DNA of 64,000 nt from Dermatemys mawii (GCA_007922305.1 ML677334.1:22775915-22839914); one strand, 5' to 3'. Positions 36,200 through 47,676 are shown, counted from the first letter of the stretch. Numbers and translations: made by a program. The notes: a model not told the origin generated them from the letters alone.

Positions 36200-37058
36200 T
36201 CGTTCCATCTGAGGATCTCAAAGCGCTTTTCACGCACTAGCTTATTAAGGCTTTCAAGATCTCTGTGATGGGTGATGGTAGTGCTGTGGAGAGTTGTTAA
36301 GGCTGTTAAGTTGTTACAGCTGCTCAGTGCTGCTGTTCTTGGGGCTCCGGTGTCAGCTGCACGAGTAGAGTGCAGCTTACCGATTCAGCAGATCTCAGTG
36401 TTATTTGTAAGACCACAGGCTTGGTTTAGTGGCGAACGCGCTCAGCCAGGTTGATTGTTGACAAAGCACGGTACCATAGGAGCTACAGGTACACTAACAC
36501 ATGTGTGCCCGCAACAATAGTACCTGCACAGTTAGCACACCAGGATGCTGTCCCCTTGGCAAGTACAAATATGCCCCTCCTCTGACTTCTCCTTTTATAG
36601 ATTGATGGAAGCAACTGACGTACAACACTCCAGATATTGTTAGTTACCATCCTTTTACCTTGTACCTGCTAGTTCAGACAAAATATCCTTGTCCATTATC
36701 CTGTCATCCCCTTCTTATCTTTACCAGGAGTCAGTGTGTTCTTGTACCATCACTCAGGAATGTATTTATGTAGTTACGTGAGAGATCTCTGTCTTCCTGT
36801 ACCATCCTCTCCAGTCAGGACTGAACTTATTTAGTGTTAGCTAATACCTGATGTGTTGCTATTTTGCCAAGACCGGGCCTGCTTAGGTTCACAGCCTTTG
36901 GTTCCTACTGTTACTTCTGCTTGGGGCTCCAGCAAGGTGTACAATTGGTTAATAAGTGTCTTTATCCCCACTGAGGCACAGGAAGATAAAGTTACATGTT
37001 CAAGATCCTACAACCAGTCTTTGTCAGCAGCAAACTTCCAAAATCCTAGGCCTGTACT
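36200..37058 (-). mobile_element. MIR/CORE-SINE on the minus strand, split by an insertion
   Basis: The right part, CTTTATCCCCACTGAGGCACAGG then AAGATAAAGTTACATGTTCAAGATCCTACAACCAG, is the reverse complement of the MIR segment coding CCTCAGTTTCC-type text. The left part, ATCTCAAAGCGCTTTTCACG and TATTAAGGC, matches the adjacent reversed MIR 3' region. They are separated by about 650 bases of unrelated sequence (36285-36934), which is the inserted element. Confidence 0.65.
36285..36934. mobile_element. LTR-like insertion in the MIR
   Basis: The block starts TGTGGAGAGTTGTTAAGGC and ends GGGGCTCCAGCA, i.e. TG...CA, as in LTRs. It contains phrases I associate with a dispersed turtle LTR-like repeat (GTGGCGAACGCGCTCAGCC, GATGCTGTCCCCTTGGCAAG). 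No coding sequence and no second LTR, so a solo LTR is likely. A target duplication was not evident; boundaries are accurate to perhaps 10 bases. Confidence 0.6.
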
Positions 37059-40000
37059 CAGTGCTTAAATTCTCATATATTATTTTCTGGAGCACCCATC
37101 CCATGCCAGTCGTGGCTCCATGCTTCAGTTGCAGGGTGGAAGGTCTCAGGGCTTCAGCCCCGCTGGGTGCATTGTGGCTTGCCTCTAAGGTGTGGAAGTA
37201 TTTACCAGATCTCTGCTCCAGAGAGCTCTGGCTGGTAAGCCCTGCCTATACTTTAACTCCTAGACCATTCTTCTCTTTCTCTGGCACACCTACTGTAGCC
37301 AGAATTTAGTGCCATTGAGCAGGGACTGGCATGATGGCCTACCAGGCCATAAAGTTCTCCTTAGCTCCCGCACTCTTTAAAACTGTGTGGGTGTATGTTA
37401 TGCATTTATTTTCTGGACATGAGAATTTGAGTGATATTGCATCAATTGGAATAGAAGGGTTACTACCTGTAGAAAAATAGGACCTCAGGAAAAGACCTAT
37501 CAAACTTTTAATAAAAAGTTATTACCTTGCTATGAAATTCTATAGGATTGTGTTTCAAAACACTTATACAAAAGAGAGAATTCTCTATTAATTTCTGTAT
37601 AACTGCTATAGAATCCTGTTCAGCTGCTATAGAACCCAATTGGTATAATTTCTGTTTAATTATTTTCTGTAAAGGAAGACTATAGGAACAGTATCTTGTG
37701 CTAATGAAGTAGCAAAAACTTCCAGATTAGAATCTGCAATGCGCTGCTTTTCAAATAACTGCATTATAACTTTGCCAATTTGTAGGTGATATTCTGAAAC
37801 AGGACAGTGAGGTCTGGAGAAAAGTCAAGGCTGAACCTTGTTCTTTGGCAGGCTGAACAGTATCAGAAAGAGTAAGATTCCTCTTTTTTAAAAATCTACA
37901 TCTGTGACCTGCCAGAAATGAGATATGGATCAGAAATATGGGCATGCACCCAGGAGATGGAATAGACACTAAAAGCTAGCCTGCAAAACATGAAAAGCCT
38001 GTGAAGAGACTGGAGAAGAAACAATTGGAGCAGAGAACAAACCAAAATGAAGGGCATTTTTAGGACTAAGAAGAAGTTAGAGGCAACTGGTTGGCCATGT
38101 CTCAAAAGAAATAGTTGTAAATTAGAGAAAAGACCTGTTACTATAGATCAGTCTCCATCCCTCTTGCTGTGCAGTGTAAGTAATGAATGCATCCTTTTCT
38201 TGTTAAGAATATACATTCATGTTTTCACACCACAAATGATTGTAGACTAGAAAACTTTCTAGTAGTTGGACTATACTTCCAGTGGCATGGAAATCAGTAT
38301 GAGCTGCTAGCCTTGAACATGGAGTGTAACAATGAATAAGAGTTTCCAGGATTGAAGATAAATGCAAAGTAGTGGTCTCTGTCTAAGTACTTAGCATGGC
38401 TCCCATCTCACAGTAGTGTCTGAGCATCTCCCAGGACCCTTTACAAGCATGTGTATGTCATTAAAAGCAGCATCTAAGGTCTGCTTGATACTGATCTCAG
38501 AGAAAAGCCAAAAATGCATGATCAGGGTAAGGATGGAATAATACGATTCCTCTCAAATTTCTTCATTTGTTATTGGAAGATCGTCCTTTTCCAGAAAGAT
38601 GTAGCTCTGTTTTCTGTGAAGTAGTTGCCTTTTGCCAAGGAGCAGTGACCAAGGTTTCTTTGGCCAGTTCCTGCAGTCTTTGCATGAGTTCTTTGATTGA
38701 TTTCCATTGGTATTGCATAAGAAAGTAACAAATGCAAGACAAACACACAGCAACCAAGTAGGCATTCTGTAGATCTGCTAGTGAGAAAAGCAGAATTACA
38801 GCGGTTGTCATTAAAAAGTCCACATTTACCCACAATGGTACTGCAGCTGTTACCAGTCACAGGCATGTAATTGCTATGGCATCCGAGGTATTACTAGAAT
38901 AGTAAGCATCAACTTTTTCCACTGATGAACATACAAGGATACCTGCAAAGGAAACTCTCCTTTTATATGAACTACACTATATGCCAGGAAAACATCAAAT
39001 TCCATTTTACTGGGAAATCTATAAAGAAGTGTATTTATTAGTAAATACCCATTTTCCCCCCTCCCAGTTTGTTCATTTCTCCCTTTTCTTACATTTTATA
39101 AAATAGCTGAAGCAGTGCATTTCCTCCTTTGCACTAGAAGGGATGAGTGAGCTCCTGTTAGTCACTGCTCCTTATACAGTAGATCTGCTCTTTAGTCGCT
39201 GTACTCTACTGACAGTTGAGTTGACACTTGAGACTATGCAGACTGCACTGGTGCTGTGACTTAAGAACCTAGGCATAACTGCTTGGAGGGATCTGTCCCC
39301 TCCCTCAAGGACACTTGACACCATGTGCTAGACTATGGATCAATGGCAGGGTGATTCAGCACAGTCACCTGGGATGTGCCAAGCACTGAGTTATTGATTG
39401 TTCTGGATAAACTTGGTACCCTGATACAGGAGCTAGAAATTATAACAGGGGACACTCAATCTCTCTCCATTTTTAAAGATGGTTGGTTTGTGCCAAAGGA
39501 TGCAAGTCTTCTTTGAAATGTTATTTTAAATTATAAATGTGGCATTTCTCCCACTAATCATCCTTTCACCAGGTGAAAGATAATAGAGTCCTCAGACTAA
39601 TTCAGCCCCGAGCTTTGGCCTGAGCAGTGGCTCCTGAATGAATTATATACATGGTGGTGCTTTTGTAATTTAGGCTCTTTTAATGTAAAAAGCTGAACTC
39701 ATTTAGCATCTCAATTTCATTGTGAAACTGTCCTAAGAGGTGAGAAAGATCAGTGATTTATATGTAGTGCTCACCATTCCACACCCCATCTTCATTTTAC
39801 ACTGAGATGGTGTCATACCAGATACATCAGTGCAATGAACCTACTGTGTTTTTCTCCAAACATTAAAAATCCATGCTAATTTCATGCCTATGAAATCTGA
39901 ATCATGGGGCATCTTTAATTAAAAGATAAATGGCAAAATAATGTTATTGTGGATGCTTTATAATTGTAATGAGTTAATTTTTAATTATTCATTTTTTTCT

Positions 40001-42475
40001 TGAAAATATATATATGCATGCTCATTTCCTTTTACATTTTAATCACAAGGAAACACAGTCTCTAGAAATATGGATTTCATATTCTATTCTAAGCCACCCA
40101 GTGTTATAGGATAATGACTCTACAACTTCCTGAATCCAATTAGCAGCTTTGTCGAACCTTATTCAAAATATCTTATAGCAGAATTTCACAGTAGCCTCAC
40201 TTTGATTATTTCACATTCACAATCTATCTGTTTATTAAAGAGTACAGAAATTGCATTCTGTCAGCAAATGACTGATTAACAAGTGTAGCTTGTTATTATG
40301 AAGACGTTTCTTTTTCTCTCTCTCCCTGGCCACTCCACTTAATACCTGAAAACCAAACAGTCAGCCGAGGTCAGTGTTTCGAGACATGGGGGAGTATTAA
40401 AAGCAATGATCTGGAAGAGATTCATTTTTAATGGAAGTCATTTCTTATGCATTGCTGCTATATTCAATTAAATACTGAAAGAGAGAGCTTGCAGTTGCAG
40501 ATCCTAGAAAGATTTATCTGCATTACAAATCAAATTGGAGATCTTCACTAACGCAGAATGAAATTCCCTCTGGTGCGGAGGGCCCATGTACACATCACTT
40601 AGGCCCACTTAACATAGGGCTTAAGCGGTAAGTTGAAACTAGCACAAGCCCCCTGCCCTGTTATAAATTTCATTTTTGTCAGCTTAGGCCTAACAATAGC
40701 TATTTTAACTCCTCACACCTGTCTATGCCCAATTACACACATTTATTAATTTCCCAATCAAGCATGTGTGTCATCGTTTTACAGAAATAGGATTTCACTA
40801 GCTGCTTCTGCTGATTAATTTTAGAAACTTTCCCGTGGGGGAGTTCTCATTCTTGTTTTGAAGACAGTCGACCAGCTCCTCAGCTGGTGTAAATAGACAT
40901 AGCTCCATTGACGTCAGTGGAAACAGATCAGTTTACACCAACTATGTTTTGAGGTCATAAGGCTGTTTTTCCTAAATCTTGTTTTAAACTTATAGTGTGA
41001 TTTTTCTGTCTGTGAATTTTTTGAACAATGAGATTTGCTGTATTTTAGTTCTGGTATGAATGTAGTGAAGTGTTGGCATGTGATTATCAGCAACTAACCA
41101 CTATGTCAAACACAACCAATCTTGGGAGCAAATGAAAAGCGAGGTAGGCTCAAATGAAAAGCCCCGATTGTGAACTTCGGACAGTTTGCATCTGGATGTG
41201 GATTTTGTTGCTGGCCTCTGAACCTGATTCCTATCACACACTGGTTTCATTCTTTTGATTCACATGGAGATTTTATGATTTAAATTGGGTTTTCACTGGT
41301 AAAATCAAAATCAAAACCTGTATCTCTAAAATGAACTAAATCAACCCCTTCCTCCCCCCCAATCCAAAAATGTCCCAAATTTGGGAAAGTTCAGATCCAG
41401 TTTAGCATTCTGTGATTATGGCCCAGGAATGTCAGATAAATTTTGTCTTAATGAGTTTCATTAGCCTCACATTTCCTCTTCCCCTCAAGTGCCCACAGGC
41501 ACATGCAAATGAACCCTTAACCCCTCAGACTGATCTTTCCAGTTTGGTGGTAGGAGTGTAGTATATAATTGTACATTGAGGAAAAGTAGAGGGCAAACTC
41601 CATTGACTTTAATAGGCTTACACCAGGACTGCTTTTGGTTCAATATTGTTCAGTTATGTGCCTGTAATCTCAGAAAGAGGATCTTATTCTTCATTTTGTA
41701 GTACATCACTTTTCATGGAAATTTCACTTTCTGGGATCCTGGTATGAGGCCAAACATAATAACCTGCAAGATGCTTCATCTAGTACATGATGAATGTCAA
41801 GCTCTTTCCATAATACTCTAGGAGTATTTCCATAAAACTAGGAGTTAACCAATCACACATCAATAGCTTACATTTTTTTAAAAGAGGGAGAAAATCCATT
41901 TCTCAGACTATATTTAACAGTCTTCCTCTATCCATTCTCCAATCTGTGGAACAATATACTACTGTGTCTCCCTCAAATCAATCAGTTTATGAAGCATGGC
42001 CCCACTAAATTTTTTGTTACAACACAGAGCCCCATCAAAAATAGTTTATTCTACACTCTGTAACTTCAAATTTCATGAAAATGCAAGAGGAAATGTATGA
42101 AGTGGCACTCTCTGTTATGTACTTTTTATGAGAACCATTTACCCCGATGGCTACTCAATAAATATCTGAATTTTTGAAAAACTGGGTGTGGAACAAACAA
42201 TACGAATATCTTGTTAACCTGTAACGTGTGTTATAAAACATCTTGCTAACCTAAGCAATATTGCTAGAGTTAATATACAAAGTAGCCTTTGCAAGCATGA
42301 GCATGTGTGATTATATACACATATGCCGAGGTTTATTATTTGTATTACAATAATGCACAGAAGCCCCATTCTTTGATGTGTGAGGCATATACAAACATAA
42401 AATGAAAGCCAGTCCCTTCCTCAGAGCTACAATATAAATGTGGAAAGGACCCAGTAGGTGAGTGTAATGCAACAG
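37059..42475. other. Repeat-poor intron block
   Basis: About 5.4 kb with almost no recognisable interspersed repeats apart from a possible old SINE fragment at about 38390-38460 and a palindrome at 40870-40950. It is AT-rich with many TAAT/ATTA words around 39940-40500. No exon recognised. Three overlapping minus-strand open frames at 38553-38866 have no recognisable features. Confidence 0.45.
40868..40950. repeat. Ancient palindromic repeat (CCTCAGCTGGTGTAAAT arms)
   Basis: The left arm CCAGCTCCTCAGCTGGTGTA and the right arm CAGTTTACACCAAC flank ATAGCTCCATTGACGTCAGTGG. It matches a palindromic family widespread in birds and reptiles; diverged. Confidence 0.6.
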
Positions 42476-42725
42476 AGTGAGAAAGGAGAAGGCACTGTGG
42501 CTGAGAGGACTGAGCACTGAACTTAGACTTTGAAGATCTGAGTTCTGTTTCAAGCTTGGACGCTAACCTACAGTGTTACATTGGCCAAGTCTCTTTAACT
42601 CTCTGTGCCTCAGTTGCTCTAAGTGTAAAATGCAAATCACAATACTGATGTGCTTTGTCAAGTGCTTTGAGACCTATATATGAAAGTCATTATAGACTTT
42701 AATACCATGTACTATTGTCATACTG
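42476..42725 (+). mobile_element. MIR/CORE-SINE
   Basis: In order: CACTGTGGCTGAGAGGACTG then AGCAC (tRNA-like head), TTACATTGGCCAAGTCTC, TCTCTGTGCCTCAGTTGCTC, AAGTGTAAAATGCAAATC and GTGCTTTGAGACCTATATATG. This is the MIR order of head, TTGGGCAAGTC-type CORE, CTCTGTGCCTCAGTTTCC and tail. Diverged, as expected of a very old SINE. Confidence 0.82.
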
Positions 42726-43083
42726 ACATGCAAAGAAATCCTTACAATTCTTCTTCATTCAGACAATTATTACTAAAATTAATGAGACGTACAGCAGAAG
42801 TTTTGGTTAGTAAGTGGTATGTTATGAGTTGTGAAAGCAAGTGATAAACTGCATGCATTAGCAACTTTAGACTACCTCACCTGCATGTTGCCCATTAATC
42901 CATTTTCTTTTCTTCCTTTGTAACAGCTGGCACCGGTTAGTTTTCCCCATCCACAGTTTCTTCCTTTTATTATGAGGACATCAAGTAGCCCACTAGGAGT
43001 GAATACAGCTGTGGTACCTGGGGTACATCACTGAGAATAGCAATGTAAGTAGGAATTTTGGGGTGATTTAAATTTTAAAGCAT
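42726..43083. other. Unrecognised intronic sequence
   Basis: Nothing recognised between the MIR and the following hAT MITE. Confidence 0.4.
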
Positions 43084-43091
43084 CCCACAAG

Positions 43092-43280
43092 CAATGTTCC
43101 CTCTAATTTTTAATAGGCCGTGAGTGTGCGCAAAAGATGTGTTCTGTGCAAACTTTTGACAGGCTGTGTGCGGAAAAAATTTCTTCTGTGCAAATTTTTA
43201 TGTGTGCAGTGTTTTGCTGTGTGTGCAGCATTTAGGATCTGTGTGTATGCGCACACGCACACAGCTTAGAGGGAACAGTG
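43092..43280. mobile_element. hAT MITE with perfect 8-bp duplication (189 bp)
   Basis: Left end CAATGTTCCCTCTAATTTT and right end, on the minus strand, CACTGTTCCCTCTAAGC are terminal inverted repeats. The 8-bp direct repeat CCCACAAG flanks it exactly (43084-43091 and 43281-43288). The interior is built from degenerate GTGTGC(A/G)/CTGTGCAAA units ending in a short alternating GCGCACACGCACAC tract. Non-coding. Confidence 0.92.
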
Positions 43281-43292
43281 CCCACAAGATTT

Positions 43293-43384
43293 TTGAGCAG
43301 ATCCTCAACTGACATAAATTGTCATAGCTCTAGTCACTTCAGAGGAGTTAGGTCAGTTTACACTAGCTGAAGATCTGCCCTTGG
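43293..43384. repeat. Ancient palindromic repeat (GATCCTCAACTGA arms)
   Basis: GCAGATCCTCAACTGACATA on the left and CACTAGCTGAAGATCTGCCC on the right are inverted repeats around GTCATAGCTCTAGTCACTTC. Same family as at 40868 and 24950. Confidence 0.65.
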
Positions 43385-43994
43385 GAACTATGGCGTTATG
43401 TAACTATGGATGAACAGGAGGAATATTTAACAGCTAGACACTTTTTTCCTGTGCACTAGCAATGATCTAACCTACTGGCCCTGGGTCTTACTTACTTGTA
43501 GACTGTTTCTGAGTTGTCTTCCCAAGGCATCGACTGTCAAAGAAACATTCAGGTCCGGTTTCTTGTGACTGGCTGTGTGGAACAGAATTGTCCTCAGGGA
43601 AGGAAAGTATTATCAAACAGAGGAATCTCTGTAGTTCAAAACCAAAGCTGGTTAGCAAGATTAATCACCATTAAAAACTGCCCATTTTGAAAACATATTT
43701 TCTTTTATTGGGAAAAGGGAGAGCTTTAAAACTAAGTAAATAATAAATAAAGTCAGCTGGAAACACCACTTACTTACATGCCTTGCTAGAAAATTTCCAC
43801 TCAGTTTCACTGGAAACCAAAAAGTAAGTTGACAGGTGGAAAAAATATAAATACGAACATCTTACAGATTTTCCTATAGCACTGTGAGATGCCCTGAGGG
43901 GAGCTGGGGAAATAGCCTAGCTGCATAGTTTTTGATTCTTTTGAATGTTCTGTAATTTCTATATCAAAAAGGCAAAGGAATTTTTTTTAACCTA
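43385..43994. other. Unrecognised intronic sequence
   Basis: Nothing recognised. Confidence 0.4.
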
Positions 43995-44272
43995 AGGGTA
44001 TGTCTACACAGCAAAAAAAAAAGACCTGTGGCAGCGAGTCTCAGAGCCAGGTCAGCTGACTTGGGCCTGTGGCGCTTGCGCTGCAGGGCTAAAAATAGTG
44101 TAGACACTCTGTCTTCGGGTGGAGCCCTGCTCTGATGCGTGGCAAGGGGGAGAGTCTTGGAGCTGGGGCTCCAGCCTGAGCCCAAATGTCAACGCTCAGT
44201 GCGAGTCCCAGTCAACAGACCATGGCTCTGAGACACGCTGGCATGGGGTTTTTTGCTATGTAGATGTACCCT
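43995..44272. mobile_element. MITE with GTCTACA-type terminal inverted repeats
   Basis: Left end AGGGTATGTCTACACAGC then an A run; right end on the minus strand AGGGTACATCTACATAGC then an A run. The repeats agree at about 21 of 24 positions. Internal inverted words CTCAGAGCCAGG/CATGGCTCTGAG strengthen the fold. Target duplication not clear. No coding capacity; the ends resemble those at 14690, 16975 and 34002. Confidence 0.78.
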
Positions 44273-44529
44273 GAGTGTTTCCTCACGTCGCAGGTCCCTT
44301 CCTTCCTCTCCTTACTGCTATGCTCATGTTAGCCCGTCTTGTCCTTCTTCTCCACCAGCCCTTGTTTGCTCCCAGAGTCAATTTTGAAGAATGGAATTTG
44401 CGTGACACTTGCAAAAATCACACGTTTGGTTAGTATATCCCTTTCCTTGTCCCTTTTGCTATTGCATATGGGTGGACTGTGCCCGCACAGCAACCCGTTT
44501 TGCTCATGACATGCTTTACAGCTGACAGG

Positions 44530-44778
44530 GAGGAAGAATGGTCCAGTGGTTAGGGCACTGGCCTCGACTTGGGAGATCTTGGTTCACGTCCTGATTTCTG
44601 TGTGACAGTATGCTAGTCAGTTAGTCTCTCTGTGCCTTAGTTCCTCCTAATATGTTATTTAAAAAGAAAAAAGGCGGAAACATAGCACTTCACAGAGGTG
44701 TTGTGAGATAAATCCATTACAGATCATGAGTTCTCAGATATTGCGATGAGGGTCATATAAGTACCTAAGTTAGACAGC
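44530..44778 (+). mobile_element. MIR/CORE-SINE with intact tRNA-like head
   Basis: The head AATGGTCCAGTGGTTAGGGC (A-box-like TGGTCCAGTGG) and GGTTCACGTCC (B-box-like) is followed by TGTGTGACAGTATGCTAGTC, TCTCTGTGCCTTAG and TGTTGTGAGATAAAT, then a tail. This is the tRNA-related head, CORE and tail of a MIR-type SINE. An AAAAAGAAAAAAGG insertion-like patch lies in the middle. Not a functional tRNA gene. Confidence 0.82.
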
Positions 44779-45305
44779 TCTCCCTAAATTCTTGTGCACT
44801 GTGTTTGCATTATGATCCCTGATCCTGATTAGTTTCATTTAATTAAACCTAGTTCTTCTGATTAGGTATTATTTATATTGCAGAAGTGCCCAAAAGCCCC
44901 AGAGTGGAAAGCCCATTAAGGTCATTCACATACAAAGCTGTGATTGGTGCAATGTACCCTTCATGTATTAGTGTGTACTACTGCTCTCCACTTATTGTTC
45001 ACATCACTGATGGTCTTAAAGGAATCGTTTAGCCATATAGTACTTTGTTCTGCGTTGGCATCTGAACATAGTTGCCTTCTTATCTATCTCCATTTCACAA
45101 AAGCTGTGCATCTGTGATGCCTGTAACAGTCACTGTCTATTTTTGATCAAGCTGGGCACTCCATTTCTGGTCACGAGAGATCTGTTGTTTTTATACTGTT
45201 GGAAGTGACCAATTTTTGTTTTTATTTATTACCACACGACACTTTTTGGCAGAACTCTCTTCAAGCTTGGAATCTGGTTTCCAGAGTTAACGAGGTGATG
45301 GAGTT

Positions 45306-45579
45306 TTGTTTAATAGAAGTAACAAAGAGTCCTGTGGCACCTTAAAGACTAACTAAAGTATTAGAGCATAAGCTTTCATGGCTAATACCCTCTTTGTCGG
45401 ATTCATGCAGTGGAAGTATCCAGGGGCAGGTATACTGCATGCATCCGACGAAGTGGGTATTAGCCCACGAAAGCTTATGCTCTAATACTTTAGTTAGTCT
45501 TTAAGGTGCCACAGGACTCTTTGTTACTTCTGCAATCCCAGACTAACATGGCTACCCCTCTGATTCTTGTTTAATAGAA
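45306..45579 (-). mobile_element. Fold-back SINE-like element with 13-bp target duplication
   Basis: Second copy of the family seen at 24.3 kb, in the opposite orientation. Direct repeats TTGTTTAATAGAA at 45306-45318 and 45567-45579 enclose it. The head lies on the right and reads on the minus strand GAATCAGAGGGGTAGCCATG then TTAGTCTGGGATTGCAGAAG. Arms: GTAACAAAGAGTCCTGTGGC from 45319, and GCCACAGGACTCTTTGTTAC ending about 45528, each about 85 bp. A spacer of roughly 45 bases (about 45404-45446, GTGGAAGTATCCAGGGGCAG) separates them, longer than in the other copy. Perfect target duplication and high arm identity suggest a fairly recent insertion. Confidence 0.87.
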
Positions 45580-46590
45580 AATGCCTGAGTACCTGCTGTC
45601 ACACTGAGGAGAATGAAGTGTTTTCATTCCTCTTATAAATTCCCTTTTTAGTCCTTTATCAGATGCATTTTTAACTTGACAGTAATAATATTTTTGTAGC
45701 CTTTAGTATTAACATGTAGTTTACCACACAAAAAACCACACTTCCTGCTAAATATTTATACCTTTTTTCTTTGCTCTTTTATGAAACAAACTTAAAAAGT
45801 ATCCCCCTGCACATTTTTACTATAAATGCTTCATATGGAATTTAGAAGAGTCCAGTTCCATCTTTCTTGTAGGATTTATTCTGATTGTTGAGAAAGCATG
45901 TCACTCTTGGATCCGTGTAGATGGTAATTCATTTGCCAGTAGTTAGAGAGTTTTGAGTTGCCCTGATGTCCAATGATAGGATAATTGTTGCTATTGTCAC
46001 AGGGTCGCACCATGTTCAGTCCCCTGCACAAGTGTGTAGAGAGAGAAGGTATAAGTCGTCTTTCTCTCCTTCTCTCACTTGCATCCCCTGAACTGAGAGC
46101 ACGTAAACATGGTGTCCGTGTGCTCAAGGCGTGCCAGGCTAGTGTAACTGCCATCCTAACTTCTGCAAATGCGTTGTGAGCCTACCCTATCTCAGCACCA
46201 CCCAACAGCACTGGCTGTATGCAAAGAGGAGTTGGCACTGCATCCTCTCTTAGAGTAGAGAAGAGGTTGTGCGCTACCAGCACTCAGCACAATGCCTGCC
46301 AGAGCTCCCAGTAAGGTAATAGACCTCCATGCATATGCAACCATCCAGTCTGTAACTAGTTGGGCTGTAGGAACCGGAGGGAAATGTGACAGGAAAGCGG
46401 AAGTGGGAAAAGGAGAGTTGGTCCAAAAATGATGCCATTCTTCCCCTCCATGGAAAATGTTGATTTTTCTGTGAAATTTTTGAAAAAGAAAAGTTTTGGC
46501 CAAAAGTATTTGAATTCAGGATGCTGCCAGTATGCCTCATAGGAGTTTTAGTTCATGCTCTTATTCTACTCTATAAGCTCAGCTTCCTGC
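45580..46590. other. Unrecognised intronic sequence
   Basis: No repeat family recognised. Open frames of 64-103 codons at 45876-46540 on both strands lack recognisable features. Confidence 0.4.
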
Positions 46591-46619
46591 TTTTAAAAAG
46601 TCAAAGTCAGAGCCTAGTG

Positions 46620-47425
46620 AGGTAAATAGAAAGGAGCAAAAACACTGCCAAATTAAGTGTAAACATATAATAAGAAAAGCCAATAAGGAGTTTGTAGAAC
46701 AGTTAGCCAAAAACTCAAAAGATGATAACAAAAGATTTTTTAGAAAATCAGAAAGTAGGAAGCTTGCTAAACAACCAGGGGGGGCCCTGGGTGATCGAGA
46801 TACAAAAGGAGCACTTAAAGATGATAAAGTCATTGTGAAGAAACTAAATGAATTCTTTGCTTCAGTCTTCACGGCTGAGGATGTTAGGGAGATTCCCAAA
46901 CCTGAGCCGTCCTTTGTAGGTGACAAATCTGAGGAATTGTCACAGATTGAAGCGTCATCAGAGGAAGTTTTTGAAGTAATTGATAAACTTAACTGTAACA
47001 AGTCACCAGGACCAGATGGCATTCACTCAAGAGTTCTGAAAGAACTTAAACGTGAAATTGCGGAACTATTAACTATGATTTGTAACCTGTCCTTTAAATC
47101 AGCTTCTGTAACCCACGTCTGGAGGATAGCTAATGTAATGCCAATGTTTAAAAAGGATTCTAGAGGTAATCCTGGCAATTATAGACCGGTAAGTGTAATG
47201 TCAGTACCGGGCAAATTAGTTGAAACGATAGTAAAGAATAAAATAGTCAGACACATGGAAGAACATAAATTGTTGGGCAAAAGTCAACAAACAAAAGTCA
47301 AAGTCTGTAAAGGGAAATCATGTCTTACTAATCTATTAGAGTTCTGTGAAGGGGTCAACAAACATGTGGACAAGGGGGATCCAGTGGACATAATGTACTT
47401 AAATTTCCGGAATGCCTTTGACTAG
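46620..47425 (+). pseudogene. CR1 ORF2 reverse transcriptase, N-terminal part, broken
   Basis: An open frame runs to the TAG at 47423-47425. Landmarks in order: KLNEFFASVFTAEDV, NKSPGPDGIHSRVLKEL, a block with ANVMPMFKKDSRGNPGNYRP, VPGKLVETIVKN, CLTNLLEFCEGVNKHVDKG and MYLNFRNAFD. The last is RT motif A, where family members have LDFSKAFD; here the catalytic Asp is Asn. A stop follows at once. The endonuclease domain is absent (5' truncation). Non-functional. Confidence 0.88.
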
Positions 47426-47482
47426 GTCCCTCACCAAAGGCTCTTACTTAAATTAAATTCTCATGGGCTAAGAGGGAACGGG

Positions 47483-47676
47483 ATGTTAAGAATCATTAAA
47501 AAAGGGTTAGCGAATAAGACAGAGAATATCTTATTGCCCTTATATAAATCCATGATAGGCCCACACCTTGAATACTGCATACAGATGTGGTCTCCTCATC
47601 TCAAAAAAGATATACTGGCATTAGAAAAGGTTCAGAGAAGGGCAACTAAAATGATTAGGGGTTTGGAACAGGTCTC
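47483..47676 (+). pseudogene. CR1 ORF2 C-terminal fragment
   Basis: Codes MLRIIKKGLANKTENILL, then YKSMIGPHLEYCIQMWSP and LEKVQRRATKMIRGLEQ, typical of the thumb and C-terminal region of CR1 RT. The open frame continues to 48154, but only because it reads into the inserted LTR-like sequence; residues after about 64 are not CR1. Confidence 0.88.

Noticed and set aside
44530..44600. tRNA gene
   Set aside because: A- and B-box-like motifs are present, but the context is a MIR-type SINE and the cloverleaf is not intact.
46579..47022. 147-codon minus-strand open frame
   Set aside because: Antisense shadow of the CR1 reverse transcriptase on the + strand.
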